Shown: positions 4,859 to 8,439 of the stretch, piece by piece
Numbering within the stretch: position 1 is the first letter of the stretch
Layout: the number at the start of each line of letters is the position of its first letter
Assembly (NCBI GenBank): GCA_050747865.1
Contig: JBOGJI010000032.1
Location: 1-8,439 of the forward strand
Direction of reading: 5' to 3'
Length of the DNA: 8,439 bases
Origin: JBOGJI01 sp050747865
GTDB lineage: Bacteria; Acidobacteriota; Thermoanaerobaculia; Multivoradales; JAHEKO01
Notes under the pieces: model-generated
Seen by the model: the letters and a program-made list of their open reading frames with translations, nothing else
Told to the model about the DNA's origin: nothing
Databases searched by the model: none
Program-made: the position numbers and the translations under genes

Positions 4859-7631
4859 TCTTCTGGCGTTCGTCCGGCAGCAGGTGTCGTCGCTGGCTCT
4901 GCCTTCCGACCGTGAGGCCAAGGTCGTCGAGGAATGGTCCGCACAGCTCGAGGAAGCCTATGAGGGTCTGCTCGCGGACGGCTTGACCGACGACGAGGCG
5001 TGGACGGCCCTGCAGCGGCAGATCCCCGACTGGAACGCCCTCAGCCGAGAGCTGCTCGACGCCGAGCCGGTGATCACGCGCTTGGTGCATGCCGACCGAC
5101 CCCCGCTGGCCGGTCCTACGAAACGCCGTGTCGTCTCGTCGCTTCGAGACCGCCTGACGACCGGCGTCGCCGGCGATTGTCGCGCCGGCATCAGGCTGCT
5201 CGTGAAGGAGCGCGGCTTCAGCGCCGCCGTCGTCCTGACGCTGGCCGTCTGCCTCGGCGCGAACACCTCCATCTTCACCGTGGTCAACGCCGTGCTGCTG
5301 CGTCCCCTGCCGACTCCCGAGGCCGATCGCCTCGTCGCCCTCGGTGACGTCTACCCCACCGTCACGCCGAACGACATCCTGGCGAACGACGCGCCTTCGT
5401 ACTTCGACCGGCGCGCGGCGCTCACCGCGCTCGAAGAGCAGGCGATGTTCATGTACTGGTATGACACGGTGACCATCGACGGCACGGCCGAAGAGCTCCG
5501 CGGCATGCGAGCCACGCCGTCGCTGTTTCGACTCTTGCGCGTGCCTCCCGCTCTCGGCCGGACGTTCGCTAACGCCGAAGGTGAGATCGGCGCCGAGCAC
5601 AAGGTGATTTTGAGCCATGGGCTGTGGCAGCGGCTCTACGGTGGTGACCCGGCGGTGATCGGGCAAGACCTGCGACTGGGCTGGACAGGACAGCCGTACA
5701 CCATCGTCGGGGTGATGCCGCCAGGGTTCTCGTTCTTCGACGCCGGCCCCGATGGCCACGCGAGGGAAAGCCACGACACTCAGTTCTGGATTCCGCTGGC
5801 CTTCACCGCGGAGCAGAGGTCGGACAGTGCGCGCGCCCGCTACGGCTTCTTCCATGTCGGCCGGCTGCGGCCAAGCGCGACCGTCGAACAGGTGCGGGCG
5901 CAGGTCGACGCACTGCGTGCCAGAACCGTGGAGCGCTTTCCCGAGCTTCGCTTCGCGGAGCTCGGCATGTACACCTTGGTGACGCCCCTGCAAGAGGCGC
6001 TGACACGCGATGTCCGCCGAACGCTCTATCTGCTCTGGGCGGCGGCCGGATTCGTGCTGCTGATCGGGACGATCAACATCGCGAATCTGGCGCTCGCCCG
6101 GTCGAGCGTCCGGGCGCGCGAGCTGGCGACACGCCTGGCGCTCGGGGCTCGCCGATTCCAGATCGTCCGGCAGCTGGTGATCGAAGGCCTCGTCCCCGCG
6201 GGCGTTGGCGGACTGGCCGCCGTGGTCGTCGGCATCGGGATCCTCCGGGCGCTGGCATCCACGGGAATGGAGAACCTGCCGAACGCCGCAGGTGCCCAGA
6301 TCGACGCGACCGCGATCACGTTCGTCGCTGTCGTGTCAGGGCTCGTCGGCCTCCTGGTGGGACTGATGCCGATGGCAACGGCGGGCTCGGTCCCCATCCG
6401 CCGGGCGCTGGCCGAGAGCAGCCGGCACGGGACGGGCGGGCGAACGGCGCGTACGTTTCGCCGCGGGCTGGTCGTCATGCAGGTCGCGCTGTCGATCATG
6501 CTGCTGATCGGCGCCGCGCTGCTGGTGACGAGTCTGCGCCATCTGCTGAGCGTGGATGCCGGGTTCACGGCCACACGTGTCGCAACGGCGACGATCTTCC
6601 CGCCGCCATCGCGATATCCGGATGCGGAGGCCGTCGTCGCCTTGTCCGATCGCCTCCTCGACGGCGTGCGCGCCATTCCAGGCGTCCGGGGCGCGGGGAT
6701 GACGTCGAACATCGCGCTGAGCGGCTACGCCAGTCCGGCACCGGTTTCGGCCGCCGGGAGCCCACCGGCACCGGGCGAACCCGCCATCGTCCCATCGGTC
6801 GTCGGCATCACGCCTGGATACTTCGAAGCCATGGGCACGCCGCTCGTCCGCGGACGGCGCTTCATGGAGAGCGACCGCGATTCGACCCTGCCCGTGGCCA
6901 TCGTCGACGAGCGTCTCGCTGCGCGGCTGTGGCCGAACGACGATCCGGTCGGCAAAGGCCTCTATCGCGGGGAGTCCGGACCGTACACGGTCGTCGGCGT
7001 CGTCCGCGACGTTCGGTTGGAAGGCCTCGCCACGCGGGCGGAGTCGATCGGCACCGCCTACTTTCCACACACGCAAGCGCCGCCGCTCGGCCGGCTGCGG
7101 TGGTTGGCGATCAAGACGACGACAGAGACCGCCGCGATCGTCCGCGATGTGCGGACTGTGCTGACCGAGATCGACCCCGATCTCCCGCTCTCCGACGTCC
7201 AGACCATGACCGAGCGGACGTCACATTCGCTCGTCTCCCAGCGTCTAGCCACCACCCTGGCGAGCACGTTCGGTCTGGTCGCGCTGTTCTTGTCGGTGCT
7301 CGGCGTCCACGGGGTGCTGGCGTACGTAGTCGCCCGGCGCAGGCGCGAGATCGGCATTCGCATGGCGCTCGGGAGCACCGTGCGCGGCATCTTTCAGCTG
7401 GTGTTCGGCGAAGGGCTGATACTGATTGCGCTTGGCCTCGCCCTCGGTCTCGCCGGCGCGCTGGCGCTCGGGCGCGCCCTGCAAGGGCAGCTCTTCGGCG
7501 TCAGGGCGACGGACCCCGTCATCCTGGTTGCCGTCGCGTCCACGACAGGAGCTGTCGCGCTGCTGGCATGCATCGCCCCGGCGCTTCGCGCGACACGGGT
7601 CGACCCGGTCGACGTGCTCGGCGATCAGTAG
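4851..7631 (+). CDS. ADOP-family ABC transporter permease (duplicated MacB/FtsX-type)
   Basis: A 926-residue inner-membrane protein with a duplicated permease unit. Residues 1-115 are a soluble, charged N-terminal domain typical of ADOP proteins. Predicted membrane segments lie near 124-148, 391-415, 442-467 and 487-510 for the first unit, and 537-560, 802-826, 851-873 and 888-912 for the second. Each unit has a large periplasmic MacB core-like domain (about 150-390 and 562-800). Each also has an FtsX-type coupling segment after the second helix: RARELATRLALGARR (421-435) and RRREIGIRMALGSTVRG (830-846). The protein ends TRVDPVDVLGDQ, close to the usual DPV..L terminus. No ATPase gene is adjacent, hence 'orphan'. 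A partner encoded elsewhere, as in MacB-like mechanotransmission, is inferred. The substrate is unknown. The start overlaps the padR stop. Confidence 0.93.
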   Translation: MRDLLAFVRQQVSSLALPSDREAKVVEEWSAQLEEAYEGLLADGLTDDEAWTALQRQIPDWNALSRELLDAEPVITRLVHADRPPLAGPTKRRVVSSLRDRLTTGVAGDCRAGIRLLVKERGFSAAVVLTLAVCLGANTSIFTVVNAVLLRPLPTPEADRLVALGDVYPTVTPNDILANDAPSYFDRRAALTALEEQAMFMYWYDTVTIDGTAEELRGMRATPSLFRLLRVPPALGRTFANAEGEIGAEHKVILSHGLWQRLYGGDPAVIGQDLRLGWTGQPYTIVGVMPPGFSFFDAGPDGHARESHDTQFWIPLAFTAEQRSDSARARYGFFHVGRLRPSATVEQVRAQVDALRARTVERFPELRFAELGMYTLVTPLQEALTRDVRRTLYLLWAAAGFVLLIGTINIANLALARSSVRARELATRLALGARRFQIVRQLVIEGLVPAGVGGLAAVVVGIGILRALASTGMENLPNAAGAQIDATAITFVAVVSGLVGLLVGLMPMATAGSVPIRRALAESSRHGTGGRTARTFRRGLVVMQVALSIMLLIGAALLVTSLRHLLSVDAGFTATRVATATIFPPPSRYPDAEAVVALSDRLLDGVRAIPGVRGAGMTSNIALSGYASPAPVSAAGSPPAPGEPAIVPSVVGITPGYFEAMGTPLVRGRRFMESDRDSTLPVAIVDERLAARLWPNDDPVGKGLYRGESGPYTVVGVVRDVRLEGLATRAESIGTAYFPHTQAPPLGRLRWLAIKTTTETAAIVRDVRTVLTEIDPDLPLSDVQTMTERTSHSLVSQRLATTLASTFGLVALFLSVLGVHGVLAYVVARRRREIGIRMALGSTVRGIFQLVFGEGLILIALGLALGLAGALALGRALQGQLFGVRATDPVILVAVASTTGAVALLACIAPALRATRVDPVDVLGDQ

Positions 7632-7649
7632 CGTGCGGCCAGGCCGACG

Positions 7650-8072
7650 TCAGGGAAGCGATGTTTGGGAATCTTGGGGTGGCGCGACGAGCCGCAGGCC
7701 CTCGACGCGACCGAACTCTGCCGTGTTGCGTGAGGCCAGCCCGAACCCATAGGCCAGGGCCGTGGCGGCAATCCACAGGTCGTGCGCCCCGATGATCTCT
7801 CCCCTCTCGGCGAGGTCCGACCAGATGTCGGCGTGCACACGCGCCACCGCTTCGGTGATCGGGACGGGACGGAGATCGGCGAGGAGGTGCTCGACGAATG
7901 CCAAGCGGCGCCGACGTCGGTCACCCTTCGCACGCCGCGCACCGTGTAGGAGCTCGCTTACGGTGATGACGCTGATCGCACAGTCTTCATCGCCCAGGAA
8001 CGAGGCGTCCTCGAGCGAGCCCCCGACTCGTTCGAGGTCGATCAGCAGATCGGTGTCGATCAGGAGGGCCAA
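7650..8072 (-). CDS. VapC-type PIN-domain ribonuclease toxin
   Basis: A 140-residue PIN-domain protein, the usual VapC length, expected to be a Mg2+-dependent RNase that is inhibited by the antitoxin encoded just upstream. Seen: LLIDTDLLIDL with Asp6, SVITVSELLHGARRAKGD with Glu40, GAHDLWIAATALAYG with Asp98, and SRNTAEFGRVEGLRLV with Asn116 and Glu119. These acidic positions form the expected metal site. The start is the TTG at 8072, since no ATG or GTG lies nearby and the preserved LLIDTD strand begins three codons later. It overlaps the antitoxin end by 13 bases, implying coupled translation. The gene converges on the permease gene with 18 bases between the stop codons. Confidence 0.9.
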   Translation of the reverse strand: MALLIDTDLLIDLERVGGSLEDASFLGDEDCAISVITVSELLHGARRAKGDRRRRRLAFVEHLLADLRPVPITEAVARVHADIWSDLAERGEIIGAHDLWIAATALAYGFGLASRNTAEFGRVEGLRLVAPPQDSQTSLP

Positions 8073-8317
8073 GGCTCGCGCGGCGGCCCGATCGTGGAAC
8101 GCAAGGCGCGCACGTCGTCCGCGAACGCCTCGTCGGGGCGTGGGGCGGTCGCCAGGAGCTCTCGCAGGTGCGCCGACGACACGAGCCGCACTGCGGGCGG
8201 CTCGATGACTGCGACCGGAGAGCCGCTACGGGTGATCTCGATCCGCTCTCCGGCGCTGACCCGGTTGAGGACGGCGGAGAAGTTTCGCGAGGCTTCTGTG
8301 GCGCTCATCCGTGCCAT
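8060..8317 (-). CDS. Phd/YefM-type antitoxin (VapB role)
   Basis: An 85-residue antitoxin. Seen: the conserved N-terminal DNA-binding half MSATEASRNFSAVLNRV followed by AGERIEITRSGSPVAVIEP, which is the Phd/YefM fold. The less conserved C-terminal part (from about residue 45) should wrap the PIN toxin. The start is the ATG at 8317, which has AAGGA 7 bases upstream. The ATG at 8308 has no ribosome binding site, and the in-frame TTG at 8365 would run into the intron-like DNA upstream. It is expected to repress its own operon, but no promoter or operator is visible in the short space between it and the intron end. Confidence 0.88.
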   Translation of the reverse strand: MARMSATEASRNFSAVLNRVSAGERIEITRSGSPVAVIEPPAVRLVSSAHLRELLATAPRPDEAFADDVRALRSTIGPPREPWPS

Positions 8318-8350
8318 TGGTAGATCCTTACTGCCTCCCCGCCGTTTGGC

Positions 8351-8372
8351 GAGGGTTGAAGTCAAGACCCCC
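8351..8372 (-). ncRNA. Possible group II intron domain VI stem
   Basis: Directly after domain V on the minus strand, GGGGGT (8367-8372) can pair with ACCCTC (8351-8356) around a 10-base interior. This is the position where domain VI, which carries the branch-point adenosine, is expected. The stem is short, includes a G-T wobble, and the bulged adenosine cannot be assigned with confidence. The 3' splice site should lie a few bases further; the AC ending at 8344 is one guess. Domain VI may be degenerate or truncated. Confidence 0.4.
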
Positions 8373-8376
8373 TTTC

Positions 8377-8409
8377 AAACCGTGCATGCGGATTTCCCGC
8401 ACACGGCTT
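8377..8409 (-). ncRNA. Group II intron domain V (catalytic hairpin), 3' end of an intron extending off the window
   Basis: The minus strand reads AAGCCGTG-TGCGG-GAAAT-CCGCA-TG-CACGGTTT. This folds as the family's 33-34 base hairpin: a lower 8-pair stem with the AGC catalytic triad and its G-U wobble, a 2-base bulge on the 3' side (TG), an upper 5-pair stem, and a GAAA-containing loop. These are the known features of domain V in self-splicing group II introns. The AGC triad suggests a class other than IIC. Any reverse transcriptase/maturase gene would lie beyond 8439. The bases 8410-8439 carry no feature I can name. Confidence 0.8.
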
Positions 8410-8439
8410 ACGGGTGGCCGCTCGGGTCGCGGCATTACG

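Noticed and set aside
4815..5993. Minus-strand frame of 392 codons within the permease
   Set aside because: It is antisense to a well-supported membrane protein, and its product is His/Arg/Gln-rich without motifs or membrane segments.
7632..7649. Bidirectional terminator between the permease and the toxin gene
   Set aside because: The 18 bases between the convergent stop codons show no stem-loop with a T-run.
8318..8365. Upstream TTG start adding 16 residues to the antitoxin
   Set aside because: It would put the N-terminus inside the intron-like 3' sequence. The ATG at 8317 has a proper ribosome binding site and directly precedes the conserved domain.

Overview
The window is GC-rich bacterial DNA. 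A PadR regulator followed by a large stand-alone MacB/FtsX-type permease is the arrangement of the 'Acidobacterial duplicated orphan permease' (ADOP) family. This points to Acidobacteriota or a related soil lineage, but no rRNA or other phylogenetic marker is present to prove it.

Layout. (1) Bases 40-2311, all on the minus strand: a compact polyhydroxyalkanoate (PHA) granule cluster read in the order PhaR-type regulator, PhaI/PhaF-type phasin, patatin-like lipase. It is preceded by a near-consensus sigma70 promoter and three equally built palindromes placed upstream of, between and downstream of the promoter boxes. (2) Bases 2314-4446, minus strand: a 710-residue tandem ArsA/GET3-like ATPase with two Walker A motifs, only the first of which keeps the family's signature lysine. 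(3) Bases 4447-4510: a 64-base divergent promoter region with an inverted repeat overlapping the PadR-side -10 box. (4) Bases 4511-7631, plus strand: padR and the ADOP permease, overlapping by 8 bases. (5) Bases 7650-8317, minus strand: a Phd/VapC-type toxin-antitoxin pair, converging on the permease. (6) Bases 8351-8409, minus strand: the 3' end of a group II intron. It has a recognisable catalytic domain V hairpin and a less certain domain VI-like stem, directly upstream of the antitoxin. The body of the intron lies beyond the right edge.

Functionally, the left third looks like a self-regulated PHA-granule operon: regulator, surface protein, and a lipid or polymer hydrolase. The ArsA-like ATPase lies just upstream on the same strand and may or may not be linked to it. 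The middle is a PadR-controlled membrane permease of unknown substrate. The right end is mobile or accessory DNA (toxin-antitoxin plus intron). There is no gene-free stretch longer than about 110 bases, and no tRNA, rRNA or CRISPR array was seen.
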